Positions 27,674-38,552 of a stretch of DNA of 64,000 nt are shown here, one piece after another. The notes under the pieces are model-generated. The model saw only the letters and a program-made list of their open reading frames with translations, searched no databases and had not been told where the DNA came from. Origin of the DNA: Deinococcus alpinitundrae (GTDB lineage: Bacteria > Deinococcota > Deinococci > Deinococcales > Deinococcaceae); contig NZ_WXZL01000011.1 in the NCBI RefSeq assembly GCF_009982895.1, positions 62,001 to 126,000 of the forward strand, written 5' to 3'. Position 1 is the first letter of the stretch. The number at the start of each line of letters is the position of its first letter. A program made the translations under genes and the position numbers.

Positions 27674-29061
27674 GGGTGCCTCGGCAGGGGGAAGTCGGGA
27701 ACGGGGGAGGCGTCAAGCAGCGACTGCACCTCGGCGGCGCTGTGCTCGGCAGCCTCGGCCTGGGTGTCGTCGGCAACCTGACCGTAACGCACCGGCGTGT
27801 AGGCGCTGGTCAGTTGCGAGAGCGGCGCGGCAGCCCCCGGCCAGCGAACGGCAGCACGGCCCAGCAGTTCGGCGGGCGTCTCGCTCTCCAGGCGATTCAG
27901 GCCGTGCCGGGCCAGCAGGCGCAGGGTGGCGGCGTAGGCAGCCCGCACCCGGCCCGTTGGCGCGTCCAGCGGGCCGTCCGGAGCGCTGGTCAAGGCTGGG
28001 CCTTCGGTGTCGTCTTCCGGCAGTTCCTTGAGCCGCAGCACGGCCCAGGCGGCCAGCAGCAGCAGGAGTAAACTCAGCCCCGCCACCGTCCAGATCAGCC
28101 AGGGTGGCAGCGAGAGGGGCAGGTGTGCGGTCTGCCGCTCGCTGCCGCCGCCCGTTCGGGCCGCCTGCTTCGCTGCCGGCTCGACGATCTGGCCCACCAC
28201 CCGGTAAAGCTGCTCCGGCTGAAGGAGCAGGCCCAGCACAAACAGGCCTGCCGCCGCCAGCACGCCCAGCGTGGGCAGCAGCGCCCACCAGTTCAGCGGC
28301 TGGCCCTTAACCCGCCGCAGTCGCCACAGCAGCGCCGAGCACAGTGCGGCCACGCCCAGCAGCGGCAGGCTGGCCGCGTCGAGCAGGGCCTGCAAGCTGC
28401 GGTCTGGTCGGAGAGCTGGGGCAGTTCTGGAGGCGGGCCGCTGCGCCGCTTTTATTCCGGCAGCCGGGCGCACCGACGCTGGCGGCGCGGGCACCCGCTG
28501 CACCACGTCGATCGGGGTCCGGTCCAGGTGCGGCAGCGTGGGCCTGGGCAGCAGGGCGAACACCAGCACAAGCGCTGCGACGCCCAGCAAAACGGGCCAG
28601 CCCTGCCGTAACCAACCCAGAGGTAAGCCGCCCGGACGCGGCCCGCCTTGCGCCCTGAGTCCCGAATCTGCCGACCCGTCCGGGCCGCCCAGGCCCAGTG
28701 CGCCGAGCAGTAGCCCCAGCAGTCCCAGCCCGCTGGGTGCGAGCAGCAATAGGCCTGCCGGGAGCGCCAGCGCCCAGCGCCTTCCGTCTCGGACTGCGCC
28801 TGTACTGAGCGCCAGCAGCAGCGAGAGTGGCCCGGTCACCACGAACATCAAGGCCGCGCTTTTTAAATCGGGGAAGTGGGACAGTGCGGCCAGCAGGGCC
28901 AGCAGCAACAAGCTCAGCGCCAGAACGCCTGCCGGTACGCCGCCTTTCCAGCGGCCCACACCCAGGGCTACCGCTAGGCTTTGCAGGAGGCACAACCACC
29001 AGGGTTGCCAGCCCAGCGCGGTCCAGGGCAGACCGGCGAGCAACAGCGGTCGTATCGGCAT
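27670..29061 (-). CDS. DUF4129 membrane protein of MoxR operon
   Basis: 463 residues, with at least seven membrane segments in the first two thirds (for example PWWLCLLQSLAVALGVG, VLALSLLLLALLAALS, LALALPAGLLLLAPSGLGLLGLLLGALGL, VLLGVAALVLVFALL, WLIWTVAGLSLLLLLLAAWAVL) and a C-terminal cytoplasmic DUF4129 domain (RVRAAYAATLRLLARHGLNRLESETPAELLGRAAV...LTSAYTPVRYGQ). The transglutaminase domain that often accompanies DUF4129 in MoxR operons is missing. A CATACT box 7 nt before the ATG suggests a leaderless operon mRNA. First gene of the operon. Confidence 0.8.
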
Positions 29062-29205
29062 CACTGTCAGTATGCTGTCCAGGCCGCCGAAGTTGCCGGT
29101 CGAGTGTGCCCGTCAGCGCAGTTTGCTGCCCGGCGCGCTCAACATACAAAAGGAAGCGCCCGAGTGACCCCGGACGCTCCAGTGCTGCGCTCGGCGAGCA
29201 GCGGC

Positions 29206-29382
29206 TCAGCCCTCGTTTTCCTGACTCTCGCCCATGTTGCTGCTGGGCGGATCGGAGGTGATCATGCTGCCCATCACCTCGACGTCGTGGGCGTCCAGGC
29301 CCTTTTTCCGGGCGCTCTCGGGGGCTTCGGGCAGGTCCTGCGGTTTGGGGGCGTCGGAATTGATGCCGTGGTTGTCGGTCAT
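29206..29382 (-). CDS. 58-residue acidic hydrophilic protein
   Basis: Starts MTDNHGINSDAPKPQDLPEA and ends DPPSSNMGESQENEG; a central KKGLDAHDVEVMGSMITSD. No Cys, no membrane segment; probably disordered. A very strong AGGAGGG ribosome site 9 nt before the ATG marks it as translated. Too short to place in a family; small Deinococcus-type hypothetical protein. Confidence 0.7.
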   Translation of the reverse strand: MTDNHGINSDAPKPQDLPEAPESARKKGLDAHDVEVMGSMITSDPPSSNMGESQENEG

Positions 29383-29532
29383 GGGAAGGTCCCTCCTGCG
29401 CCGCAGCCTAGCGTCTGGGCAGTTGTTTGGGCCACCTCACCTGCCTTGACCGGACGTTTAGGCAGCCGCACGGGAGCGCTCATACGGAGTGAGGATCAAC
29501 CCATGCGGTTTGGCGGAATTGGAGCCAGACCG

Positions 29533-29558
29533 CAAAACACCCCCGCGCGGGGCGGGGG
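29533..29558 (-). terminator. Terminator of phoH
   Basis: Minus strand stem GCGGGGG/CCCCCGC (29558-29552 with 29546-29540 in opposite sense), then TGTTTTG. Located 17 nt past the phoH stop. Confidence 0.7.
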
Positions 29559-29574
29559 CAGTCGGAGCAAAGTC

Positions 29575-30606
<1,032 letters not shown>

Positions 30607-30972
30607 AATCGCTCCTGTTAGCAACGGGAAAGCCGAGCGGCGGGGAAAGGGCAGAGGGAAAGACTGGATGAAAGATCTCAGAAACGAAGCGCACCCAGAC
30701 GACAAGATGGCCAGATGAGCAGTTGCCAGAGCGCAAGGCGGCCAGACGGCAAAGCTCCCCCCGGTGCGCGGCGGGGGGCAGTCGGCAGGGCGGCGTTTCT
30801 GATGCCTGCCATTTTCCGTCGCCGCCGCGTTTGGGGCCGTGCGCTGATCTACATTTCTGTGGCTCGGGTCTTGCCTTCTCTGCACTCCCCCAGAATTCTG
30901 ACGGCAGGGTGAAGCAATGCCATGCGTCGGGTGGCCTACGCCGGATTGCCGTAAGCGGCTAGACTGGGAGCT
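30607..30972. other. Divergent phoH-aroE intergenic region with GC hairpin
   Basis: About 365 bases. CCCCCCG (30757-30763) pairs with CGGGGGG (30772-30778), and on the minus strand it is followed by AGCTTTG, so it could be an early terminator in the phoH leader. A TAGACT -10 box at 30960-30965 serves aroE. No other structure recognised. Confidence 0.45.
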
Positions 30973-31875
30973 GTGATGAGTGAGGAAGACAGCGTGGCAG
31001 GTCGCTCAGCGCAGACCTACCTGTTTGCCGATCCTGTGTCGCACACCCTGTCGCCGGTGATGCACAACGCGGCCTTCGCCGCCTGCCGCCTGCCGGGTGT
31101 GTACCAGGCCCGCCGGGTGCCGCCTGCCGAACTGGGCGCGGCCATCGCCGGGCTGAGAGCGCCGGGCGTGCTGGGCGCGAATCTGACCATTCCCCACAAG
31201 GAAACGGCGCTGGCGCATATGGACTCGCTCAGCGGCGCGGCGCGGGCCATCGGGGCCATCAACACCATCATCCATCAGGGTGGCCACCTGCGCGGCGACA
31301 ACACCGACGCGCCGGGTCTGGCCGCAGCGCTCAGGGAAGCGGGCGATCCGGGCGGCCCCACCGTGGTGCTGGGCGCGGGCGGCGCGGCGCGGGCGGCGGT
31401 GTACGCCCTGCGACTTCAGGAGCGGCAGGTGTTCGTGGTCAACCGGACCCTGGCGCGGGCGCGCGCGCTCACGGCGGCGCTGGGCGGTGAGGCGCTGGAC
31501 CGGGCCAGCGTGCCCTGGTCGCAGGTGGCCCTGATCGTCAACGCCTCCAGCGCGGGCCTGAACGACCCGGCCCAGACGCCGCTGCCGGAATTCGACTTCG
31601 CTGCCCTGCTGCCCACCGCGCTCGTCTACGACATGGTCTACAAGCCCGGCGAGACCCGCTTGATGCGCGAAGCCCGCGCGGCAGGCCTGCGCGCCGAGAA
31701 CGGCCTGGGCATGCTGGCCCAGCAGGCACGCCTGGCGTTCGTCGCCTGGACCGGCTGTCAGGTCGGCGTCGAGGTGTTTGTAGAGGCCCTGCGCCAGCAT
31801 GGTGTGGGCCAGAAGGAAGTGGGCCCAGTTGAGCTGGACGGCGCTGAGCTGAAGCGGGGAACGCCGACACTGTGA
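30973..31875 (+). CDS. aroE: Shikimate dehydrogenase
   Basis: NADPH-dependent reduction of 3-dehydroshikimate in aromatic amino acid synthesis. 300 residues: TYLFADPVSHTLSPVMHNAAF (substrate Ser/Thr site), LGANLTIPHKETAL (catalytic Lys), GAINTIIHQGGHLRGDNTDAPGL (Asn/Asp pair), Rossmann VVLGAGGAARAAVYAL and VNRTLARA (NADP-binding), DMVYKPGETRLMREARAAG and NGLGMLAQQARLAFVAWTG. GTG 30973 is 7 nt after TAGACT, fitting a leaderless start; ATG 30976 is the alternative. The stop overlaps the next gene's GTG. Confidence 0.95.
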   Translation: MMSEEDSVAGRSAQTYLFADPVSHTLSPVMHNAAFAACRLPGVYQARRVPPAELGAAIAGLRAPGVLGANLTIPHKETALAHMDSLSGAARAIGAINTIIHQGGHLRGDNTDAPGLAAALREAGDPGGPTVVLGAGGAARAAVYALRLQERQVFVVNRTLARARALTAALGGEALDRASVPWSQVALIVNASSAGLNDPAQTPLPEFDFAALLPTALVYDMVYKPGETRLMREARAAGLRAENGLGMLAQQARLAFVAWTGCQVGVEVFVEALRQHGVGQKEVGPVELDGAELKRGTPTL

Positions 31876-34800
31876 GTGCTCCTCAGCTGCCCCAGTACCG
31901 GCTGGCCCTGCGGATCACGCCGCTGGCGGTCCTGCTGTTGGTGCTGCTGCTCTCGGCGTTTCTGGCGATGTTGGTGGGCTACTTCGTGGCCGAGCAGCAG
32001 CGCGCCCGCTTTCAGCGCGAGGTCGCGACCTTCGACGCCAGCCTGACGCGGCGGCTCGACAGCTACGTCAACGTAATGATCTCCACGCGGGCACTGTGGA
32101 GTACCGGAGCCGACATCGACCGTGCCACCTTCGGACGCTATGTCAAGGACCTCGATCTGCCGCAACGCCTGCCCGGCGCGCGCACGCTGGGCTTTGCCCG
32201 CTGGGTGCCGCCTGGCCTGCTGGCCACTTACGTTCAGGATCAGCGCAGAAGTGTACCGGACTTCACAGTGCATCCGCGCTCGGTGGGCAATCAGGTGCCG
32301 GTGACGTTCTCCGAGCCGCCCAGCCGCATCCCCGCGCCGCTGGGCTTTGACATGTACAGTGAGCCGCTGCGCCGAGCCGCCATCGACGAGGCCCGCCGCC
32401 TGAATGAGGCGGTCGCCACCGCGCCGCTGCAACTCGTCAACGATCTGGGGGGTCCGGCCCAGCCTGCTGTCATACTGTTTCTGCCGGTGCCACGCGGCGG
32501 GTCGCTCTACGGGTTCGTCTATATCCCGGTGCGCCTCAGCGAGCTGGTGACCAGCTTACGCAGCGATCAACGCCGGGCCACCAACCTCACCCTCGAACTC
32601 CAGATCCGTGACGGCGCCTTACCGCTTTACGGCAGCGTCACGCCCGGCGCGCCTTTTCAGCACACTTCCCGCATCGCGGTGGCGGGGCGCACCTGGACCG
32701 TAACGCACGCCGCGCCCGCCAGTTTCGGGCGTGACTGGGCGGTCGCCGCGCCCTGGCTGGTCCTGCTGGCCGGCCTGCTGGCTGGCAGCTTCGCCGCCCT
32801 GCTGTTTCAGGCCCAGGTGCGCGCCCGGCTGCGTGCCGAGGACGTCAGCCGCTCGCTGGCCCTGTCGCGCGCCAGCCTGGAGCGGGCGCGGGCCGAGTTC
32901 GAGGCGATCTTCCGCTCGATGCACGACACCGCCGTCTTTACCGACACCAACAATCTGGTGCTCTACGCCAACGACGCCCTGGAAGCCCAGTTCGGCTACG
33001 CGCCCCACGAGTTGCGCGGCCAGAGCGTCGCTGTGCTGCACGCCGACGGTCGGGTGGACCGCAGCAGCACCCTGGAGCGGGTCACGACCGTGTACTGCCG
33101 CCGCAGTGGCCAGCGCTTCTACGGCGAGATGCAGCGCAGTGCCGTCAGAAACGAGCGCGGCGAGGTCATCGGCAGTCTGGAAGTCATTCACGACATCACC
33201 GAGCGCATTGACGCCGAGCGTGCCCTCAAGGCCGGGGAGCGGCGCTACCAGGGCGTGCTGGAAGCGGTGCCGTACCCGCTGTGGGTGACCAGCAACGGCG
33301 ACGAGGTGGCCTACCGCAACGTCAAGTACCAGCAGACCTTCGGCGAGGCGATGATCCGCGACGTGCTGCACCCCGAGGACCGCCCGGCCCTGGAACGCGC
33401 TTGGCAGGCGTCGGTCAACGGCGCGCAGACGATGGTGCTGGAGTTGAGACTCCAGGTGGCCGCCGCCTACCGCTACTTCGTGCTGGTGGGCGCGCCGATT
33501 CTAGATGCGGGCGGGCAGGTCAGTGAGTGGGTCTTCTCGGTCAGCGACGTGCATGACCGCCTGCAAGCCGAGCGGCTGGCCCTGCACAACGAGGAACGCT
33601 ACCGGGGGGTCTTGGAAGGCATGCCGCAGATCGTGTGGCTGACCGATGCCCAGGGTCAGCCGACCTATTTCAACCGCCGCTGGCACGACTACGTGGGCGA
33701 CGAACGCGCCACCGACAGCTTTCTGGACGCCCTGCACCCGGACGACCGCCCGGAATTCAGCCGCCGCTGGGCGCAGGCGCTGGCCAGCCACGAGCTGTTC
33801 GAGTTCGAACACCGTCTGCTGGGCGCGGGCGGCGTCTACCACACCTTCGTGACCCGCAGCGTCGCCATTCACGGCGGACAGGGCCAACTGCTCGAATGGG
33901 TGGGCACCAGCACCGACATCGACGATCAGGTGTACGCCGAGTGGAGTTCGCGGCTGCTGGCGGCCATCAGCGGGCAGCTCATCGGCGGCGAGGGCAGGCT
34001 GCCGGACAGCGGCGTGCCGGGCCTGCGCGCGGCGCTCAGCTTGATGAACGAGCGCTTCACGTCGCTCTCGGCCTTGTGGATCAAGTACGCCTCGGGCCAG
34101 CTGGCCTCCCCGATCAGTCAGGTGCGCGGGCATGTGCGCGAGGTGCTGCTGCTTTCACACGCCGACGTGCGGGCAGGCGCGCAGCAGGCGCTGACCAGCA
34201 CCGACCCGGTGATCGTCGAGGGCGAGGCGCTGCTCGAAAGTAACCTCTCGGGCCTGCTGCTGATCCCGCTGGGCGGCAAGCGGCTTCAGGGCGGCAACGA
34301 GGCCATGCTGCTGGCGCTGGGCTTCCGGCAAAAAATCCGTGACCGCGACCTGGAACTCGCCCAGGAACTCGCCAGCCGCCTGAGCGTGGCCCTGGAAAGC
34401 GCCCAGCTCTCGCGGCGGGTGCGCGAGGCCCAGGAAGAACTGCGCGAACTCAATGCTTCCCTGGAGGAGCGGGTGGCCCAGCGCACCACCGAACTCGAGG
34501 AAGCCAACCGCGAACTCGAAGCCTTCAGCTACAGCGTCTCGCACGATCTGCGCACGCCGCTGCGCCACATCGTCGGGTTTTCCGATCTGCTCCAGAAGGA
34601 TGCGGGCAGCACGCTCGGTCCGCGTGGGCAGCGTTACATGGGCATCATCGGTGACGCGGCCTCGCGGATGGGCCAGCTGATCGACGACCTGCTCGAATTC
34701 TCGCGGATGGGCCGCCAGGAAATGCGCCAGGGTCAGGTGGCGCTCAGTGGGCTGGTGGCCGAGGTCATCGCCGAACTCCAGCTCAGCTCGCCGGGCCGCG

Positions 34801-35267
34801 AAGCGCGCTGGGACGTGGGCGACTTGCCCCAGGTGCGCGGCGACGCCTCGCTGCTCCGGCAGGTGCTGCTCAACTTGCTCGGCAACGCCGTGAAGTACAG
34901 CGCCAAGGCCGAGCAACCCACCGTGCGCTTGCGGGCCGTCCAAACCGATACCCAGACGACCCTGGAAGTGCGCGACAACGGGGTGGGCTTCGATCCGCTC
35001 TACGCCGATAAGCTGTTCGGGGTCTTCCAGCGCCTGCACCGCGCTGATGAGTTCGAGGGCAGCGGCATCGGGCTGGCCAATGTCCGGCGCATCGTGCTGC
35101 GCCACGGCGGCAGCGTCTGGGCCGAGAGCCGCCTGGGCGAGGGCGCGACCTTTTACGTGGCCCTGCCGCGCTCGCCAGAGAACTCAGGCGCAGCGGCAGC
35201 GCAGCCTACCGAGCAGGATCGGATTCAGGCCGTCGCCTCCGGTGTGGAGAGGACAGCCGAGGACTGA
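31872..35267 (+). CDS. CHASE-PAS-GAF hybrid sensor histidine kinase
   Basis: 1131 residues: membrane helix (~15-40), extracytoplasmic CHASE domain (~45-270, ARTLGFARWVPP), second helix (~288-312), first PAS (EFEAIFRSMHDTAVFTDTNNLVLYANDALEAQFGY), two more PAS (RRYQGVLEAVPYPLWV; RYRGVLEGMPQIVWLTDAQGQPTYFNRRW), a GAF-like segment (~690-840), coiled coil, HisKA with SYSVSHDLRTPLRHIVGFSDLLQ (phospho-His) and HATPase_c (LLNLLGNAVKYS, VRDNGVGFDPLYADKLFGVFQRLH, GSGIGLANVRRIVLRHGG). No receiver domain or adjacent regulator. Translation is coupled to aroE by a GTGA overlap. Ligand unknown. Confidence 0.9.
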   Translation: MSAPQLPQYRLALRITPLAVLLLVLLLSAFLAMLVGYFVAEQQRARFQREVATFDASLTRRLDSYVNVMISTRALWSTGADIDRATFGRYVKDLDLPQRLPGARTLGFARWVPPGLLATYVQDQRRSVPDFTVHPRSVGNQVPVTFSEPPSRIPAPLGFDMYSEPLRRAAIDEARRLNEAVATAPLQLVNDLGGPAQPAVILFLPVPRGGSLYGFVYIPVRLSELVTSLRSDQRRATNLTLELQIRDGALPLYGSVTPGAPFQHTSRIAVAGRTWTVTHAAPASFGRDWAVAAPWLVLLAGLLAGSFAALLFQAQVRARLRAEDVSRSLALSRASLERARAEFEAIFRSMHDTAVFTDTNNLVLYANDALEAQFGYAPHELRGQSVAVLHADGRVDRSSTLERVTTVYCRRSGQRFYGEMQRSAVRNERGEVIGSLEVIHDITERIDAERALKAGERRYQGVLEAVPYPLWVTSNGDEVAYRNVKYQQTFGEAMIRDVLHPEDRPALERAWQASVNGAQTMVLELRLQVAAAYRYFVLVGAPILDAGGQVSEWVFSVSDVHDRLQAERLALHNEERYRGVLEGMPQIVWLTDAQGQPTYFNRRWHDYVGDERATDSFLDALHPDDRPEFSRRWAQALASHELFEFEHRLLGAGGVYHTFVTRSVAIHGGQGQLLEWVGTSTDIDDQVYAEWSSRLLAAISGQLIGGEGRLPDSGVPGLRAALSLMNERFTSLSALWIKYASGQLASPISQVRGHVREVLLLSHADVRAGAQQALTSTDPVIVEGEALLESNLSGLLLIPLGGKRLQGGNEAMLLALGFRQKIRDRDLELAQELASRLSVALESAQLSRRVREAQEELRELNASLEERVAQRTTELEEANRELEAFSYSVSHDLRTPLRHIVGFSDLLQKDAGSTLGPRGQRYMGIIGDAASRMGQLIDDLLEFSRMGRQEMRQGQVALSGLVAEVIAELQLSSPGREARWDVGDLPQVRGDASLLRQVLLNLLGNAVKYSAKAEQPTVRLRAVQTDTQTTLEVRDNGVGFDPLYADKLFGVFQRLHRADEFEGSGIGLANVRRIVLRHGGSVWAESRLGEGATFYVALPRSPENSGAAAAQPTEQDRIQAVASGVERTAED

Positions 35268-35403
35268 TAACCACTCGGGCTGCTCTCAGGCCGAGCGGGC
35301 AGGCCATTCGGGAAGCGCCAGTGCAGAACTCTGCGTGTTTACGGGCATAAAGCCGCGTTCGCCTTTGTCTGGCAAGTGGCGGCGTTACTGATCGAAATCA
35401 GGA

Positions 35404-36837
35404 TCAGGGGTGCAGAAAATGCTGGGCTGCCTGCTGGTCGCTGCGCCCGGCTGCCTGCGCTACCACCGGGTCGGGATCGCGGCGGAGCTGGTCGCGAAAC
35501 GCTTCACCCAGCTCCGGGCGCGAGGCCACACTCAGGCGCACGCCCGCATCGGGGTCGGCAGCCAGGCGGCTCAGCTGCTCCGGGGTCAGGGCCGGGTGCA
35601 GGGCGGCGGCGCGGCGTACCCCGGCGTTGGTATCGCTGCACAGCCGTGCCAGCACGCTGGGAGCCGACTGCTGGCCCAGGGCGGTGGCGCGGCGCACCTC
35701 GGCGTTGGGGTCTTCGGTGAGCTTGAGGAGGCGCACCTCGCCCAGATCGGGCCGCACCGCCAGCACCGTCCGCACGGCGGCGTCCTCGTCGGTCATCAGC
35801 ACGTCCAGCGCCGCGCCGGGCAGATTGAGGGCGCTGGCGACGTGCAGCCGAATGTCCTGCTCGGGCGCGTGGGCGAGCCGCACCACCGCCTCGTCGGGCA
35901 AATCGTCGCGCTCCAGGAGTGCCCGGCGCACCGGTTCGGCCTCGTCGTGTGAGAGGCGCAGCAAGGTGTCCGGCCCCAGGTTGGGGCGGCGGGCCAGGGC
36001 GGCACGCACGTCCGGGTCGGGGTCCTGCTCGGCGCGGCGCAGCCAGTCTTGCGGCACGGCCCAGGCTTGCAGCGTGGCGGCCCGCACGCTGACATCGTCA
36101 CTGTTCATCAGTTGCTCGCGCAGTGCGGGCGGCAGATCAAGGCGGCGGGCCAGCACCGAGAGCACGTCCGAGTCGGTGTCGCCTGCCAGCCGCGCGATCA
36201 GCGCCAGCGGCAAATCCAATCGGCGGGCCACGTGCGCCCGGACCAGGCTGTGCGAATCGCGCACCAGACCGCTGAGCAGGCCTTCCGGCACGTCGTCTCT
36301 AAGCGCCACCGCCTTGCGGACATCGTAGTCGTCGTCGCTGGCGAGCTTGCCGAGCAGATCCGGCGGCAGGTCGGGACGTTGGGCGGCGGCCTCGCGCACC
36401 TGCCACAGCCCGCTTTCCGAGAGCATCCGAATGCGCGCCTCGCTGAGCTGTGGCCGGCGCGCCACCGCCAGCACTGCGTTCACACTCTCATGACGCAGGG
36501 CCGCGTCCAGCACCCAGTCCGGGGCGTCCGGTAGGGCTGCTAGTGCGGCTACGCCCACATCGGGAAACTCGGAGAGCAGGTGCGGGCGCGCCAGTCGTAG
36601 CAGGGTCAGGGCCGGGTTATGCAGCACCTCGGCGGCGAAGCGCTCCGAGAGCAGGCCCAGCAGGTGCGGCGGCGTGTTGGGGTGGGCGGCCACGGCGGCG
36701 CGGACCCGCGTGTCCGGGTGGGCGGCCAGGGTCACCAGTTCCCCGGCGAGCGCACGTGGCTGGCCCGCCGCTTCCAGCGCGGCCTCCGAGCTGGGCAGGC
36801 GGCCCGCAGGCGTGGCGTGGGCGGGTTCGGCGGTCAT
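35404..36837 (-). CDS. LRV/HEAT-type repeat protein
   Basis: 477 residues made almost entirely of ~24-residue repeats of the leucine-rich-variant kind (consensus L-x2-D-x-D-x2-VR-x-A-x-A-x-RPDLP-x3-L-x-x-L), roughly seventeen copies, for example LASDDDYDVRKAVALRDDVP and LAADPDAGVRLSVASRPELG. Predicted all-helical solenoid for protein binding; no Fe-S cysteine motif as in nitrogen-fixation LRV proteins. The second ATG (36837) is 7 nt after a TAGAAT box and is preferred to the ATG at 36846. Neighbouring MoxR/VWA genes suggest a scaffold role, but that is speculative. Confidence 0.8.
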   Translation of the reverse strand: MTAEPAHATPAGRLPSSEAALEAAGQPRALAGELVTLAAHPDTRVRAAVAAHPNTPPHLLGLLSERFAAEVLHNPALTLLRLARPHLLSEFPDVGVAALAALPDAPDWVLDAALRHESVNAVLAVARRPQLSEARIRMLSESGLWQVREAAAQRPDLPPDLLGKLASDDDYDVRKAVALRDDVPEGLLSGLVRDSHSLVRAHVARRLDLPLALIARLAGDTDSDVLSVLARRLDLPPALREQLMNSDDVSVRAATLQAWAVPQDWLRRAEQDPDPDVRAALARRPNLGPDTLLRLSHDEAEPVRRALLERDDLPDEAVVRLAHAPEQDIRLHVASALNLPGAALDVLMTDEDAAVRTVLAVRPDLGEVRLLKLTEDPNAEVRRATALGQQSAPSVLARLCSDTNAGVRRAAALHPALTPEQLSRLAADPDAGVRLSVASRPELGEAFRDQLRRDPDPVVAQAAGRSDQQAAQHFLHP

Positions 36838-36895
36838 GCCGGGCATTCTAGAGCAGGGCAGGCCACCGGAACGGGAGGGCTAGACTGCTCGCATC

Positions 36896-37438
36896 TTGAG
36901 CCTCCCCACCCGCCCATTGCTGGTCCTCGATCTGGACGAAACCCTCTGGCACGGTGTCCAGGTGCCGGGCGGCCTGACGTTGCTGCTGCGCCCACATCTG
37001 GCCGAGTTTCTGACGGCGGTGTCCACGGCCTACGATCTGGCTATCTGGACGGCGGCCACCGAGGACTGGATGCTCGAAGGGCTGGCCGAACTTCGGACCG
37101 CCACCGGCTTCGACCTCCCTGCGAGCGCTTTCTTCTTGTGGCACCGGGAGCGCTGCACCTTTCGCCGCAATGCGGAAGGCGGCTACAGCTTCTGCAAGCC
37201 CGCCCGCAAGTTCAAGGCCCGCTGGATTCGTGAGTGCTACCCACCCGAGCGGATTCTGGTGGTCGATGACTGGGCCGAGAACTACGCCTGCGGCTACGGC
37301 CATCTGGTGCGGGTCAGCGAGTGGCGCGGCGAAGAAGGCGACGACGAGTTGCGGCGGCTCGCGCCGTACCTGCTGTCCATCGCCGGCGAACCGGACCTGC
37401 GCCGACTGGAAAAGCGCGGCTGGCGCTCGAAAGGATAA
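36896..37438 (+). CDS. FCP1/SCP-like HAD phosphatase
   Basis: 180 residues. HAD motif I LLVLDLDETLWHG (DxDET; the Asp nucleophile), motif II AIWTAATEDWM, a conserved Lys region (CKPARKFKARWI) and motif III RILVVDDWAENYACGYGHLVRV. This is the NIF/FCP1-like branch that dephosphorylates phosphoproteins in eukaryotes; bacterial substrates are unknown. TTG start (LSLPTRP) follows TAGACT at a distance of 9 nt. The TAA stop directly abuts the stop of the convergent VWA gene with no bases between. Confidence 0.8.
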   Translation: MSLPTRPLLVLDLDETLWHGVQVPGGLTLLLRPHLAEFLTAVSTAYDLAIWTAATEDWMLEGLAELRTATGFDLPASAFFLWHRERCTFRRNAEGGYSFCKPARKFKARWIRECYPPERILVVDDWAENYACGYGHLVRVSEWRGEEGDDELRRLAPYLLSIAGEPDLRRLEKRGWRSKG

Positions 37439-38551
37439 CTACTGGCCGTCTTCGAGTCTCAGCACATCCCCGAATGGAAAGCCGCTGTCCTCCAGCCCGC
37501 CCGGCGGCACCACCCACAGCGTCGGAGCGCGAGGAGCCTGCGCCGGAAAGTCGCCGTACCCGTCGGTGAGGTAGAGAATCACGTCCGGCTCGGCGGTTTC
37601 GGCGGCCAGAAAGACGGGCTTAAAATCGGTGCCGCCGCCGCCCTGGGGAGGGGGAATCTCGTCGCCGGGACGCAGTTCAAAAGGGCCGTACGCCTCGGTG
37701 TCGGCGTAGTAGAGGGTGGCCTGCACATGCGGATACGCGCCCAGCACGCCCTGCACCTCGCTGATGAGCGCCCGAACCGCGTCGTCGTCCACGCTGCCGG
37801 AGGTGTCCACCGCGATCAGGGCGCGCAGGCTCTCGTCGTCGAGCGCTTCCAGATACAGCCCGCGCCCGACAAAACGCCGGTCGAAGCCGCCGAAATCCAC
37901 TGGGGTCCGCGCCAGGAACCGCCACAGCTGTGATCTCCAGTCGAGCCGCGCACTCTCCAGCCGCCGGAGTTCGCGGTGCATGCCGAGGGGGTCGTCGCCC
38001 TTGCCGGTCATGGCCTCCACGCTGCGGGCCTGCGCCAGCGCCTGGTCCCATTGCCGCTTGACGTCGCCGGATTTTTCGCCCTTCGGCGGCACGTCGCCCG
38101 GTGGCCCGTCCATCAGGTCGCTGTCGCCGTCGTCACCCTCGCTCTCGCCCAGCGAAACGTAGACCTCCTCCACGCTGAGCTGCTCCAGATGCTCGTCGCG
38201 GGCGGCGTCGGGCGGCACCGGCAGACCCGCCTGCGCCACCATGCCGTTGACGATCAGGTTGGCGGCGCGGTTCCACTTCTGCTTCTCGCGCGGGCCGCGC
38301 CGGGGCACATGCGAGAGGGCCGCGTGCAGCACCTCGTGCAGGAGCAGGCCGTCGAAGCTGTCGGCGGATAAGGTGGCCGCGTTCTCGGGGTTGACGTACA
38401 CCCGCTCGCCGTCGGTTCCAGCCAGCAGCACCTCGTGGCTCGGCACGATGTCGGCGTGCAGCAGCAGCGTGGCGAAGAAGGCGCTCTTGCCGCGCAGCCT
38501 GAGCCGCGAGCCGGAAACGAGGCGCTCGAAGGTGGGGTCGGGCCGGGTCAT
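37439..38551 (-). CDS. VWA-like/metallopeptidase-fold protein (DUF2201) of MoxR pair
   Basis: 370 residues. N-terminal putative metallopeptidase domain with LLLHEVLHAALSHVPRRG (HExxH-like HEVLH), an acidic linker (SEGDDGDSDLMDGPPGD) and a C-terminal VWA-like domain with LIAVDTSGSVDDDAVRALISE (MIDAS DxSGS) and DVILYLTDGYGDFP. It follows the AAA+ ATPase gene by 1 nt, so it is the usual MoxR-VWA couple. Likely binds a client in a metal-dependent manner while the ATPase remodels it. Confidence 0.85.
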   Translation of the reverse strand: MTRPDPTFERLVSGSRLRLRGKSAFFATLLLHADIVPSHEVLLAGTDGERVYVNPENAATLSADSFDGLLLHEVLHAALSHVPRRGPREKQKWNRAANLIVNGMVAQAGLPVPPDAARDEHLEQLSVEEVYVSLGESEGDDGDSDLMDGPPGDVPPKGEKSGDVKRQWDQALAQARSVEAMTGKGDDPLGMHRELRRLESARLDWRSQLWRFLARTPVDFGGFDRRFVGRGLYLEALDDESLRALIAVDTSGSVDDDAVRALISEVQGVLGAYPHVQATLYYADTEAYGPFELRPGDEIPPPQGGGGTDFKPVFLAAETAEPDVILYLTDGYGDFPAQAPRAPTLWVVPPGGLEDSGFPFGDVLRLEDGQ

Positions 38552-38552
38552 C

